This document shows, one piece after another, positions 52,526 through 60,995 of a stretch of DNA of 64,000 nt. The stretch covers positions 868,001 to 932,000 of the forward strand of contig OZ245059.1 of assembly GCA_965224735.1 (NCBI GenBank), written 5' to 3'. The notes beneath the pieces are model-generated. The model was not told the origin of the DNA. It made no database searches and was given only the letters and a program-made list of their open reading frames with translations. Both the position numbers and the translations under genes were made by a program. Position 1 is the stretch's first letter, and every line of letters starts with the position of its first letter. Origin of the DNA: Robiginitomaculum_A sp036478535 (GTDB lineage Bacteria > Pseudomonadota > Alphaproteobacteria > Caulobacterales > Maricaulaceae).

Positions 52526-52664
52526 ATTTGCCTCTTTATATTAATCAATATATTGTTATTAGTGTAAATATTATTTAATCGGTGTATTGTCTGCGCTTAA
52601 CATGCTTATTTTGCGCGCGTAATTCAAGAACAAATTCACCGCAAACCAGACTGAAGGCGATTTA

Positions 52665-53354
52665 ATGCAGGAAATTATTTTATATGGGGTTTTGGCTCTT
52701 ATTGTCGCGGCAATGCTTTATTCTGTTCTTGGGAAGAATGTCGGGCACCGCTCTGAAACTGCTGTAAGCCCGCAAGACTTTCTTGATAAATTTAATAAAG
52801 ATGCCCGTTCAGAACAACCTGAACTTGACTATGAAGGGCCTGGCCAAGAAGGGCTTTTGAAAATTGCCAAGGCGGATTCAAATTTCTCACTACCCTTGTT
52901 TATAGATGGAGCGAAAGCCGCCTATGGCATGATACTAGAAGCCTTCGCTGATGGCGACCGCGACACTTTGAAAAATTTGCTCAATGAGGATGTAAAAACG
53001 GCCTATTTTGCTGCAATTGATGCGCGTGAAGAAAAACAGCTCAGCCAGACAACCGATCTAGCCAGACTGATTAGTGCCGATATTATCGCTGCAGACCGAA
53101 ACGGGAAAACGGGCAAGATCAAAGTGGTTTATACGGCAGAACTTGCCACCGCTCTATTGAATAAAAGCGGCGAAATTGTCGAAGGCGATTTAGACGTGCT
53201 CTCGCGGGTACGGGAGGAATGGAGCTTTGAGCGCACTCTTGGCTCTAAAAACCCAAATTGGATTTTATCAGGCGTAGCCCCGCACACGATTGATGGGGAG
53301 GCAGACACTGGCCCTGACCACTCACCTGATCACGATTCGAGTAAGACGGCCTAA
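52665..53354 (+). CDS. Tim44/TimA-like membrane protein
   Basis: A 229-residue protein with one N-terminal membrane helix (IILYGVLALIVAAMLYSVLG, 4-23). A Tim44-like domain at about 75-215 follows (FIDGAKAAYGMILEAFADGDRDTLKNLLNEDV, REEWSFERTLGSKNPNWILSGV). In bacteria the domain is linked to membrane protein traffic. The position opposite secB and before mltA is the standard one in the class. The acidic tail (GEADTGPDHSPDHDSS) is not part of the family. Confidence 0.9.
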   Translation: MQEIILYGVLALIVAAMLYSVLGKNVGHRSETAVSPQDFLDKFNKDARSEQPELDYEGPGQEGLLKIAKADSNFSLPLFIDGAKAAYGMILEAFADGDRDTLKNLLNEDVKTAYFAAIDAREEKQLSQTTDLARLISADIIAADRNGKTGKIKVVYTAELATALLNKSGEIVEGDLDVLSRVREEWSFERTLGSKNPNWILSGVAPHTIDGEADTGPDHSPDHDSSKTA

Positions 53355-53365
53355 GAGAGATAGGG

Positions 53366-54637
53366 ATGCGCGCACAATATATCATTATTGCCGTCTGTCT
53401 TGGCTTGTTCTTAAGCGGCTGTGTAACAACGGCGCCTTTGCCTCGGATAAAACCCGAAACACCCCCCGTCATAGAAACACCCCCCGTCATAGAAACACCT
53501 AGCACGCCGCCTGCCAATCCTACGCCTGAACCAGTAAAACCAAAACCGCCTGTAACAACGCTCCTTCCTACGCCGCCCGCGCCAAAGCCCCCAAAGGTAG
53601 AAGTTTACGAATTTAAAAGCGGATTTCACGAACTGCCTTTATGGAACGCGGATATGGACCCAACGCCTGCCTTGCTGTCCTTCAAAAAATCTTGTTCAGT
53701 TTGGAAACGGCGCAAGGATGAAGATTGGCTAAACCCTAACCTACCTCAGTACGGACAGTTCAAAGATTGGCGCAATGTATGTGAACGTGTTCAGTTAAGC
53801 CTGCCCGATCAAATGAGCGCTATCACATTTTTTCAATCCTACTTTGAACCCGTAAAGCTACGCACATCAAATAAAACTGAAGGGCTTTTAACAGGATATT
53901 ATGCGCCGAAAATTTTAGTGCGCCGCAATGCTGATAGCGTTTACTCCGAACCGATTTTAGCCGTGCCTTCTTCAAGCTCTGTAAAAAACCTCCCGCGCGC
54001 GCAGATAAATGCTCGCACCTCAAAAGTGCTCGCCTATGGCCGCCCTATTGATGTGTTTTTTTTACATGTACAAGGATCGGGCCATATTCTTTTCCCAGAC
54101 GGGACTCTTTACCGCGCCGCTTATGCTGGCAATAATGGAAAATCTTTTACCTCTATTGGCCGCATTTTAGTAAACCGTGGCGATATGAGTCTTGACCAAG
54201 CCTCCAAGCAAAGTATTGAAAATTGGATGATAAAAGCGGGGTCACAAAAAGCCCGCGCGCTTATGAACGAAAACAAGCGCTATATCTTCTTTAGAACCGA
54301 ATACATAAAAGAGGGTGAAGGACCTAAAGGTTCCATGCACGTACCGCTTACAGATATGGGCTCTCTCGCTGTTGACCCAAGCTATCTGCCTTATGGTGCG
54401 CTTGTTTATCTGCATGTAAAGTTGCCGCAATATGGCGGGGATTATAAAGGCAAAGAAACAGGCCTATTAGTGAGCGCTCAAGATACAGGCAATGCCATAA
54501 AAGGCCCCATGCGCGGTGATATTTATTTCGGCGCTGGCGATGAAGCGGGAGCAAAGGCAGGGGTTATGAAGCATAGGGGTGAATGGACGATCTTTTTACC
54601 AACCGCTCTGGCGATCGCTGCGCAAATAATTTCGTGA
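53366..54637 (+). CDS. mltA: Membrane-bound lytic murein transglycosylase A
   Basis: Outer-membrane lipoprotein that cleaves peptidoglycan to 1,6-anhydro products; 423 residues. Lipobox FLSGC (Cys19), then a Pro/Thr-rich linker of about 50 residues enlarged by an 18-bp duplication (PPVIET twice). The MltA domain includes LLTGYYAP and DVFFLHVQGSGHILFPDGT. The C-terminal 3D domain (GSLAVDPSYLPYGALVYL, VSAQDTGNAIKGPMRGDIYFG) carries the catalytic Asp. It overlaps smr by 55 bases. Confidence 0.94.
   Translation: MRAQYIIIAVCLGLFLSGCVTTAPLPRIKPETPPVIETPPVIETPSTPPANPTPEPVKPKPPVTTLLPTPPAPKPPKVEVYEFKSGFHELPLWNADMDPTPALLSFKKSCSVWKRRKDEDWLNPNLPQYGQFKDWRNVCERVQLSLPDQMSAITFFQSYFEPVKLRTSNKTEGLLTGYYAPKILVRRNADSVYSEPILAVPSSSSVKNLPRAQINARTSKVLAYGRPIDVFFLHVQGSGHILFPDGTLYRAAYAGNNGKSFTSIGRILVNRGDMSLDQASKQSIENWMIKAGSQKARALMNENKRYIFFRTEYIKEGEGPKGSMHVPLTDMGSLAVDPSYLPYGALVYLHVKLPQYGGDYKGKETGLLVSAQDTGNAIKGPMRGDIYFGAGDEAGAKAGVMKHRGEWTIFLPTALAIAAQIIS
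53459..53494. repeat. 18-bp tandem duplication in the mltA linker
   Basis: ACACCCCCCGTCATAGAA is present twice in direct succession, encoding TPPVIE each time in the disordered linker. Confidence 0.92.
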
Positions 54638-55107
54638 CACGAGTCTTAACAGAAGCCGACAAACAAATTTGGCACCAGGTGGCTCGCACAGTGTGCCCGC
54701 TCAACCTAAAACCAGTGGGGGTGCCAGAGCGCAAAACATACGTTCACTTGCCAATAGCACCGCGCCCAATTTTACATAAAACACCCAGCGCTCTGCGTAT
54801 AAATAGCGACAAAAAAGTGCGTAAAGGCCGCGTGCAAATTGACCGTAAAATCGATCTACATGATCTTACCCGAGATGAAGCTTTCCCCCGCCTTGTTGAA
54901 AAAATTATTCACGCGCACGGACGCGCTGCGCGCTGCGTTTTGGTTGTGACAGGAAAGGGAGCCAATCTTGAAGGTGTTTTGCGTCTTAGCCTTAATGGCT
55001 GGCTGGGCCATGAAAGCATCCGCCCGTTCATTGCTAGCTATGCTGGAGCCCACATTCGTCACGGTGGTAGTGGCGCGTTTTATGTTTTTTTGAAAAGGAA
55101 GTCATAA
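54583..55107 (+). CDS. Smr/MutS2-domain protein
   Basis: A 174-residue protein with a C-terminal Smr domain at about 88-172. KIDLHDLTRDEAFPRLVEKII replaces the usual LDLHG with LHD, and VVTGKG and YAGAHIRHGGSGAFYVFLKRK follow. Smr domains bind or nick nucleic acids. The gene begins inside mltA (55-base overlap, AGGGG before the ATG), so translation is probably coupled. Confidence 0.88.
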   Translation: MDDLFTNRSGDRCANNFVTRVLTEADKQIWHQVARTVCPLNLKPVGVPERKTYVHLPIAPRPILHKTPSALRINSDKKVRKGRVQIDRKIDLHDLTRDEAFPRLVEKIIHAHGRAARCVLVVTGKGANLEGVLRLSLNGWLGHESIRPFIASYAGAHIRHGGSGAFYVFLKRKS

Positions 55108-55193
55108 TGAAATTTATAATTGCCGTCTTTTCCTTTTTGCTTGCAAGGCGAAGGTGGCTGCAACCATTTTTGGGCTGACGACATAGTAGGGTC
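55107..55193 (+). pseudogene. Remnant of a secreted-protein gene (5' end only)
   Basis: An ATG overlapping the smr stop (TAATG) starts a signal-peptide-like sequence, MKFIIAVFSFLL, that breaks after 23 codons. With a frame change it continues CKAKVAATIFGLTT and stops at once. This looks like the debris of a gene once coupled to smr. The rest up to 55289 holds nothing recognisable. Confidence 0.35.
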
Positions 55194-55289
55194 TGTGAAC
55201 GTAGCTTAATTTGAATTGATCTTAAAAAATAACAATGGTAAATAGATCATGCGCCTAAAACGCAAAGACTTGGATTAGGGCGCAGAGCC

Positions 55290-55317
55290 AGGTTTTAAGA
55301 GTTAGGTTTTAAGAGCC
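55290..55317. repeat. 14-bp tandem duplication over the mscS stop
   Basis: AGGTTTTAAGAGYY occurs at 55290-55303 and 55304-55317. The mscS stop (55302) falls where the copies meet, so the duplication set the present C-terminus (LALKT). Confidence 0.85.
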
Positions 55318-56117
55318 AGTGTTGGCGGTAATTTATAACCACCCTTACGTAAAGCTGCATGCAAAGAACCACGCAGTTTTGAAGCATCTGGCCGCAAATT
55401 ATTCGACTTAAGCCAGCAACGTGCTTGCAGTGTTACGCCGTGCTGTGTGAAACCAAAAACAATAACGCTCGCCGCGTGCTTATTTATGACGCTGTCTTGT
55501 TTTTCCAGTACATCTGACAAAGTTTTCAGGACTGCGCCTAAATCATTGTCACGGGAAACCTCAAGATTGATATCAATGCGCCGGGTTTTAAACCGCGAAT
55601 AGTTTTTTATCTGGCCGCTCCAAATTTGCGCATTTGGCACGGTGACAAAAACGCCATTTGGATCTTTAATCGCAGTGGTAAAAAGCCCGATTTCCAAAAC
55701 ACTGCCTTCGACACTTGACGTTTCGATATATTCGCCAACCTTTATGGAGCGCAAAAAAATGAGCATAAGGCCCGCGGCTACATTAGAGAGCGTGCCTTGA
55801 AGGGCTAAAGCAATCGCAAGGCCCGCCGCGCCAAACACCGCGAGTAGCGAGCTTGCGGGAATGCCTGCGACATTGAGCGCCGCGTAAATTGCAGCCAGCA
55901 TGATTGCATATTTGACCGTTGTTGCAATTAAGGGCCGGAATGTATCATTAGCTTCAAGACCCTTCGCATTACCCAATTTTTTGCGGGTAACCCTTGCCGA
56001 CCAACGCGAGAACATCCAACCAAGGATCAATATTCCCAATGCCTTTAAAGTATTGATGATGAGTGGCGTGAACGCATAGAGTTGTTTCAAGTTCACAATG
56101 TTTTGTAGATCATCCAT
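55302..56117 (-). CDS. mscS: Small-conductance mechanosensitive channel (MscS family)
   Basis: A 271-residue MscS-type channel: three hydrophobic segments, the pore-lining third helix region AGLAIALALQGTLSNVAAGLMLIFLRSIKVGEYIE, the beta domain with GLFTTAIKDPNGVFVTVPNAQIW and a C-terminal alpha/beta part. It protects against osmotic downshock. The start codon shares one base with the end of holA, so it is the last gene of the DUF3576-leuS-lptE-holA-mscS series. Confidence 0.92.
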   Translation of the reverse strand: MDDLQNIVNLKQLYAFTPLIINTLKALGILILGWMFSRWSARVTRKKLGNAKGLEANDTFRPLIATTVKYAIMLAAIYAALNVAGIPASSLLAVFGAAGLAIALALQGTLSNVAAGLMLIFLRSIKVGEYIETSSVEGSVLEIGLFTTAIKDPNGVFVTVPNAQIWSGQIKNYSRFKTRRIDINLEVSRDNDLGAVLKTLSDVLEKQDSVINKHAASVIVFGFTQHGVTLQARCWLKSNNLRPDASKLRGSLHAALRKGGYKLPPTLALKT

Positions 56118-57172
56118 TATCTATTCCTTTTAGCAGCGTATAATGACAAAGCGAGAAGCAATCTTCCCATCAAACTTTCGGCGGGACTGGCCGCTGTTTT
56201 GATTAACTTTTCTGTTTCCAAAGACTTAGCGATTGCATGACTAAGAGTAGGCAAAGACCAAATACGCATATGGTTTGCAAATACCATTTTGCGCATGACA
56301 AAGACCGGCGGCCGAAGCGCATACATTGCCTCATCAACACTTTTTCCGCCCTGCCTATGGCTTTGCGCTTGGTGCAAGCGCGTCAAATGACGCTGCAAAG
56401 CGGATAATATAGCGGGCGGGCTTACTTTACTTGCTAGTGCACGATGGTACCCATCATCGGCTTCTAATGATTTTCCGCTCAGCGCGTCAAAAATAATGTC
56501 GTCAAGTCTGCCTGCGCCTGCGCCTGATGCAATGGCTTTTATATCTTCCAAACTAACGGTTTGATTTTCCTCTTTGCCATACCCCTTATAAAGCGCCAGT
56601 TTTTCTATTTCATTTCGCGCCATACGGCGATCGCCCTCAAGCGATGGCACAAAAGCGTCAAGCGCGGCTTTTTCAATACGGATTCCAAGCTCTGAAAGGC
56701 TCGTTTTAACAAGGCGCGCTAGGCTATCTTGAGTGTCAGTATAACAAGCAATAGCGGCAAAGTTTTGCGCTTTTTCAAAAACTTTACGCACAGCAGAGCG
56801 TGGCGACAAATCCCCCGCTTCAACGATTAATTTGGCGGCGCATGTATCAGGGCGCTTATCAAGGGCAGTAATTATTTTAGAAATCATCGCCCCACTGCGC
56901 TCGTGCGAGAGCCGCAATCTTATCAGGCGACTATCACCTAAAAGTGACATAGCCGACATTTCATCCATCAATCTTGCGCTATCGCCAGCCAAATCATCTG
57001 CACTTAATACGGTTACAGAAAAAGGATCGTCAGGGGTTTCAGAAAATTGGCCTGCTAACAATTGTGCGCGCTCGGCGCAAAGACCACTGTCTGGCCCATA
57101 AAACAAAGCACCTATACTGTTTCTTGGTGGTGCCTTCAAATAGGTTTCTGCGCGGACTCCGTTTAATTTCAT
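56117..57172 (-). CDS. holA: DNA polymerase III delta subunit
   Basis: Clamp-loader subunit that opens the sliding clamp; 351 residues. The N-terminal FYGPDSGLCAERAQLLAG, LLGDSRLIRLRL and the SLEGDRRMARNEIEKLALYKG segment (core of the family) are recognisable. The C-terminal collar domain ends with LLLALSLYAAKRNR. It overlaps lptE by 4 bases (ATGA), the standard order. Confidence 0.93.
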   Translation of the reverse strand: MKLNGVRAETYLKAPPRNSIGALFYGPDSGLCAERAQLLAGQFSETPDDPFSVTVLSADDLAGDSARLMDEMSAMSLLGDSRLIRLRLSHERSGAMISKIITALDKRPDTCAAKLIVEAGDLSPRSAVRKVFEKAQNFAAIACYTDTQDSLARLVKTSLSELGIRIEKAALDAFVPSLEGDRRMARNEIEKLALYKGYGKEENQTVSLEDIKAIASGAGAGRLDDIIFDALSGKSLEADDGYHRALASKVSPPAILSALQRHLTRLHQAQSHRQGGKSVDEAMYALRPPVFVMRKMVFANHMRIWSLPTLSHAIAKSLETEKLIKTAASPAESLMGRLLLALSLYAAKRNR

Positions 57173-57669
57173 TTGCCATCATCGGTTTGGATATAGCTGG
57201 CCACGCGCACCAAAATTCGATCAGAAGTTTCTTTGGAAACTTGTTCTGCCGCATTATTTTGCGCGCTTACAGTACCGTAAGGATCACGAGGCGAGGCAAA
57301 TGTTGAGATGGCTGTTACCGTATCACGAAACAAAACATTCCCTGTCTTGGCATCGGCAAGGTTAAAACCCGTAACCATATAAAGATCATAACGTGAGCCT
57401 ACATCATCGGAACCAATACCAAGGCCGCCGCGTCTAAGTTTGGGATCAACGGTTAAAACATAACGGGCGCTACCATTATCACCAAGACGATTGCGTAAAG
57501 CCTGTTTGAGCAGAAAATCTTCCTTGTCATTCCCCTCGCTTTTTACCGATATATTGGTAAAACCAGTTGTCTTTCCGCCAAAACTATTGGGAGCGTGCAT
57601 GGGTTTAAACCCACATGCGTTTAGAAAAAACATCGAAATAAACGTAAAGGCAAGAAACAACTTCTGCAT
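57169..57669 (-). CDS. lptE: LPS-assembly lipoprotein LptE
   Basis: Outer-membrane lipoprotein that plugs LptD during lipopolysaccharide export; 166 residues. Signal sequence and lipobox FFLNACGFKPMHA (Cys19). The core has LLKQALRNRLG, YVLTVDPKLRRGGLGIG, AISTFASPRDPYGTVSAQNNAAEQVSKE, typical of the alphaproteobacterial form. It lies 9 bases after leuS and overlaps holA. Its presence implies an LPS-bearing outer membrane. Confidence 0.92.
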   Translation of the reverse strand: MQKLFLAFTFISMFFLNACGFKPMHAPNSFGGKTTGFTNISVKSEGNDKEDFLLKQALRNRLGDNGSARYVLTVDPKLRRGGLGIGSDDVGSRYDLYMVTGFNLADAKTGNVLFRDTVTAISTFASPRDPYGTVSAQNNAAEQVSKETSDRILVRVASYIQTDDGK

Positions 57670-57678
57670 AAGGCCCTC

Positions 57679-60237
57679 CTAACCAACCACTATATTGATA
57701 ATTCGCTCTGGGACAATGATGATTTTACGAATGTTCTTCCCCGCTATGTTATCAGCCACTCTAGGTTCAGCGAGAGCCAGCTTTTCAAGTGCGCTTTTGG
57801 GCATATTTTTAGTCACTATAATTTCAGCACGGCGCTTGCCATTAACTTGCACGGGGATGGTTAGATCATTTTTTACCAGCAATTCAGAATCAAATTTTGG
57901 CCAAGGCGCATCGCAGGCAAAACCATGCTCTCCCAAATGCTGCCAACACTCTTCTGCCAAGTGCGGCATAAAAGGCGCGATTGTGCGCGTCATAATGCTC
58001 AAGGCTTCACGTTTGGCTTTGTCATTTGGTTTGTATTTTTTAAGAGCATTAACCAGCTCATAAATTTGCGCAACTGAGGTGTTAAAACGAAATTCGTCAA
58101 TTCCTTCAGTGATTTTTGCAAGCGCTTTATGGGCCGTGCGCCGCAAAGAAAGAGCTGCATCTTTATCTTTTACAGGAGCAATTTCGAGCGAAGTTTCACT
58201 CACGATTGCCCAAACTTTGGCGGCAAAACGCCACGCACCAATAGCGCCGCTTTCTGTCCACTCCACATCACGCTCGGGCGGGCTATCAGAGAGTACAAAC
58301 CAACGCGCCACGTCCGCGCCATAGCCGTCAATAATGTCAGCGGGATCGATAACATTTTTCTTGGACTTAGACATTTTTTCAATGGCGCCTTTAGTCACTT
58401 TACTGCCGCTATCAATTTCAAAAAACGCACCGTCTTTATTGTCAACATCTGCTGGTAAAACCCAGTTACCATTTTTGTCTTTAAAAGTAGCATGTGTCAC
58501 CATACCTTGCGTGAACAGACCATCAAATGGCTCACCACTTGGTAAATCAAGCATACCACAGTCCCGAAGACCGCGCGTGAAAAAACGCGCATAAAGAAGA
58601 TGGAGAACAGCATGCTCGACGCCGCCAATATATTGATTGACGGGGAGCCACTTGCTCGCCGCCTCTTTATCAAAAGGGCGCTCATCTGTATTACCACCTG
58701 CAAAACGCGCAAAATACCAGGAGCTATCCGCAAAGGTATCAAGCGTATCGGTTTCTCGCCGCGCAGGTTTGTGGCAGTTTGGGCAATCTACATGCTTCCA
58801 ATTTGGGTGATGGTCAAGCGGGTTGCCTGGCGTGTCAAATTTCACATCATTTGGCAATTTGACGGGTAAGTCTTTAGCGGGCACAGGCAACGCGCCGCAA
58901 GCCTTGCAATAAATTATTGGAATAGGACAACCCCAATAACGCTGCCGCGATACGCCCCAATCACGAAGACGATATGTAACTTGTTTTGTGCCAACGCCCA
59001 ATTCTTCGAGCCTGGCAATCGCCGATACAATCCCTCTCTTAACCCCCATGCCATTAAGAAAATCAGAATTGAATAACTTCCCAGGCCCCGTATAGGCTTC
59101 GTTTTCAACAGTAAATGTTTTCGCGTCCTCACCTTTTGGTAAAACAACGGCCTTAACGGTCAAGCCGTATTTTCTGGCAAAATCTAAATCGCGTTGGTCA
59201 TGGGCAGGGCAACCAAACACTGCGCCCGTACCATAGTCCATAAGCACAAAATTCGCGGTGTAAACGGGGAGCGTGATAGTTTCATCAAATGGATGCATAA
59301 CGCGCAAGCCAGTATCAACGCCGAGCTTTTCGGCCTTTTCAATTGCTTGTGCGGTATTGCCCATTTTTTCACAGGCTTTGGCAAAGGCTTGCAGATCCTC
59401 ATTGCCGTTCATTAATGATTTTATCAAAGGATGCTCATAAGTAAGCGCCACAAAACTTGCGCCAAAGAGCGTATCTGGCCGGGTTGTGTAAACTTCTATG
59501 CCATCATCAAACCCTTCTGGAGCTTTCCCTGCAAACCCAAACTTAAACTGCGCGCCTTCGCTTCGCCCAATCCAATTTTTTTGCATTGTGCGCACCTTTT
59601 CTGGCCAGCGCTCTAGCCCGTCGAGCGCGTAGTAAAGTTCGTCCGCATAATAGGTTATTTTGAAAAACCATTGGTCAAGCTCTCGGGTTTCAACTTCTGC
59701 ACCGCTGCGCCAACCTTTGCCGTCAATCACTTGCTCATTAGCAAGCACAGTATGATCGACAGGATCCCAGTTCACCTTGGCCGTTTTTTTATAAACAAGC
59801 CCTTTTTCCATAAAGGCCAAAAATATAGCTTGTTGTTGTTTGTAATACGCCACATCACATGTAGAAAATTCACGGCTCCAATCAAGGGCAAAGCCAAGCC
59901 GCTTTAAGGGCGCGCGCATGGCATTTATATTATCATATGTCCAATCTTTCGGATGAACGGATTTTTCTATAGCTGCATTTTCAGCTGGCATGCCAAAAGC
60001 GTCCCAGCCCATTGGGTGCAAAACCTCAAACCCTTGGGCCCGTTTATAGCGCGCCACCACATCACCCATAGCATAGTTGCGCACATGACCCATATGGATT
60101 TTTCCACTTGGGTAGGGAAACATCTCAAGGGCGTAGTATTTTTCTTTGTCTGAATTGTCGTTTGCTTTAAAGCTTTCCGCTTTGTCCCATGCGGCTTGCC
60201 ATTTTGGCTCTACGTCCGCCGCATTATATCTGGTCAT
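57679..60237 (-). CDS. leuS: Leucyl-tRNA synthetase
   Basis: Class I synthetase of 852 residues that charges tRNA-Leu. HIGH-type motif HMGH (48-51) after PYPSGKI; KMSKS motif present (EKMSKSKKNVIDP). The CP1 editing domain contains the TTRPDTLFGASFVAL signature. The zinc-like region CKACGALP...CPNCHKP keeps its Cys pairs. It is the second gene of the DUF3576-leuS-lptE-holA series. Together with the ilv/leu attenuator this is a second leucine-related locus in the window, but nothing shows shared control. Confidence 0.97.
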   Translation of the reverse strand: MTRYNAADVEPKWQAAWDKAESFKANDNSDKEKYYALEMFPYPSGKIHMGHVRNYAMGDVVARYKRAQGFEVLHPMGWDAFGMPAENAAIEKSVHPKDWTYDNINAMRAPLKRLGFALDWSREFSTCDVAYYKQQQAIFLAFMEKGLVYKKTAKVNWDPVDHTVLANEQVIDGKGWRSGAEVETRELDQWFFKITYYADELYYALDGLERWPEKVRTMQKNWIGRSEGAQFKFGFAGKAPEGFDDGIEVYTTRPDTLFGASFVALTYEHPLIKSLMNGNEDLQAFAKACEKMGNTAQAIEKAEKLGVDTGLRVMHPFDETITLPVYTANFVLMDYGTGAVFGCPAHDQRDLDFARKYGLTVKAVVLPKGEDAKTFTVENEAYTGPGKLFNSDFLNGMGVKRGIVSAIARLEELGVGTKQVTYRLRDWGVSRQRYWGCPIPIIYCKACGALPVPAKDLPVKLPNDVKFDTPGNPLDHHPNWKHVDCPNCHKPARRETDTLDTFADSSWYFARFAGGNTDERPFDKEAASKWLPVNQYIGGVEHAVLHLLYARFFTRGLRDCGMLDLPSGEPFDGLFTQGMVTHATFKDKNGNWVLPADVDNKDGAFFEIDSGSKVTKGAIEKMSKSKKNVIDPADIIDGYGADVARWFVLSDSPPERDVEWTESGAIGAWRFAAKVWAIVSETSLEIAPVKDKDAALSLRRTAHKALAKITEGIDEFRFNTSVAQIYELVNALKKYKPNDKAKREALSIMTRTIAPFMPHLAEECWQHLGEHGFACDAPWPKFDSELLVKNDLTIPVQVNGKRRAEIIVTKNMPKSALEKLALAEPRVADNIAGKNIRKIIIVPERIINIVVG

Positions 60238-60260
60238 GCAATTTCTCTTTGTTGATGCCC

Positions 60261-60746
60261 TTAATTATTGTCCACTGTTGCAATATAAAGTTGCCGCGCC
60301 CGCGTTAAAATAGAGTTCTCTATTGAACGAGCCGTGTCCGCATCAACAGAACCATCTTGCCAACCGCCTGCGCCGCGTACTTGCTTAAAAATAGACACTT
60401 TAAGCGCGTCAGCACGAAGATTGGTATCGAGAATATAAACATTGGCTTTGAAACGTTCGCCTAGCGCTTGCGGGCTAGAATACCAATCGGTGATAATAAC
60501 ACCGCCAAATGGATCCGACTCAGCCAAAGGCATAAAGTTTAAGGTTTCCAGTGAAGCGCGCCACAAAAACTCATTAACACCCATGCGCGGCATAGCCGTT
60601 TTCCTAATTTTAGTACCCGTGCTGGCTTTTGCTTTGGATTTACTACCTGGCACTATTTTTTTAAGTGTGGAACAGCCAGAAAACCCAGTCGCCAAAACAA
60701 CGCTCAGTCCTGCGCCCAATAATACTTTATGAAAATGCAATGCCAT
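60261..60746 (-). CDS. DUF3576-type lipoprotein
   Basis: A 161-residue protein with a signal sequence and lipobox (ATGFSGC, Cys25), a basic linker and the family core MGVNEFLWRASLETLNFMPLAESDPFGGVIITDWYS, then NVYILDTNLRADALKVSIFKQ. DUF3576 proteins of unknown function precede leuS in many Alphaproteobacteria, as here. Confidence 0.88.
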   Translation of the reverse strand: MALHFHKVLLGAGLSVVLATGFSGCSTLKKIVPGSKSKAKASTGTKIRKTAMPRMGVNEFLWRASLETLNFMPLAESDPFGGVIITDWYSSPQALGERFKANVYILDTNLRADALKVSIFKQVRGAGGWQDGSVDADTARSIENSILTRARQLYIATVDNN

Positions 60747-60995
60747 TACGTCTATCCATTCCTAACCCAAATGTGCGGGTGTGTTTCAATATCAAATCGC
60801 TATATAACACGAAGAACGCACACTTCTAGTGTTTGATTCATGATTTTGCCGTTTAGTCCTATAAATTTTCGTAAGGCTAGCCAAAAATAACGTTAAAACA
60901 GCAATTATGACCAAAATTAAAAATTGTGTTAACTCTTTGTTAGGGAGCAAGACCCGATACAAGTATTAATTTATGATTTGTTAAGGGTATGGGTC

